64,000 nucleotides of DNA from NCBI GenBank assembly GCA_018897105.1, contig JAHILF010000040.1:16209-80208 (forward strand). Reading direction: 5' to 3'. The first letter of the stretch is position 1, and each line of letters starts with the position of its first letter. A model generated the notes under the pieces. The model saw nothing but the letters and a program-made list of their open reading frames with translations, had not been told where the DNA came from and searched no databases. This document shows, piece by piece, positions 63,881 to 64,000 of this stretch. The position numbers and the translations under genes are program-made. The DNA is from Pseudomonadota bacterium. Lineage in GTDB: Bacteria > Desulfobacterota > Desulfobulbia > Desulfobulbales > SURF-16.

Positions 63881-64000
63881 GCGGACGAGCTTATCGCCGC
63901 TGTTGAGTAAACTCGAACACCTTGACAGGTTCCGCCTTAAGGCTACACCTATCAAGGCGTTCGAGCCACTGCGCTTCTCAGCTGTAGCACAAGCATAAAA

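Overview
The window looks like a Desulfobacterota-type bacterial chromosome (taxon inferred from gene content only). Core blocks: prmA-like/YvcK-CofD/mdh; a kdsB + kdnA-like + kdnB-like set; darP/yjgA; an rlmL-like methyltransferase; GGDEF-EAL; an ABC transporter-transglutaminase operon; split pyruvate carboxylase; recD-recB and a separated recC. Accessory regions hold the most unusual material. (1) 22.2-26.6 kb: a TIR-CHAT-STAND-TPR protein with an apparent 1-nt frameshift. (2) 27.4-41.6 kb: four large secreted proteins sharing one N-terminal domain, two small dockerin-like proteins and a metzincin protease. Three GEMM-I (c-di-GMP-I) riboswitch-like leaders, each with an overlapping terminator, precede three of the large genes. 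(3) 60.2-64 kb: an apparent distal end of a chromosomal integron, with minus-strand cassette ORFs (DUF4329-PG-binding, HEPN-like, BRCT) separated by attC-like palindromes. (4) Several dispersed repeat families, including a ~185 bp element sitting exactly on the TAA stop codon of two unrelated genes, with end sequences that differ between copies but self-pair. All calls come from reading the sequence and the supplied ORF track; no searches were run.
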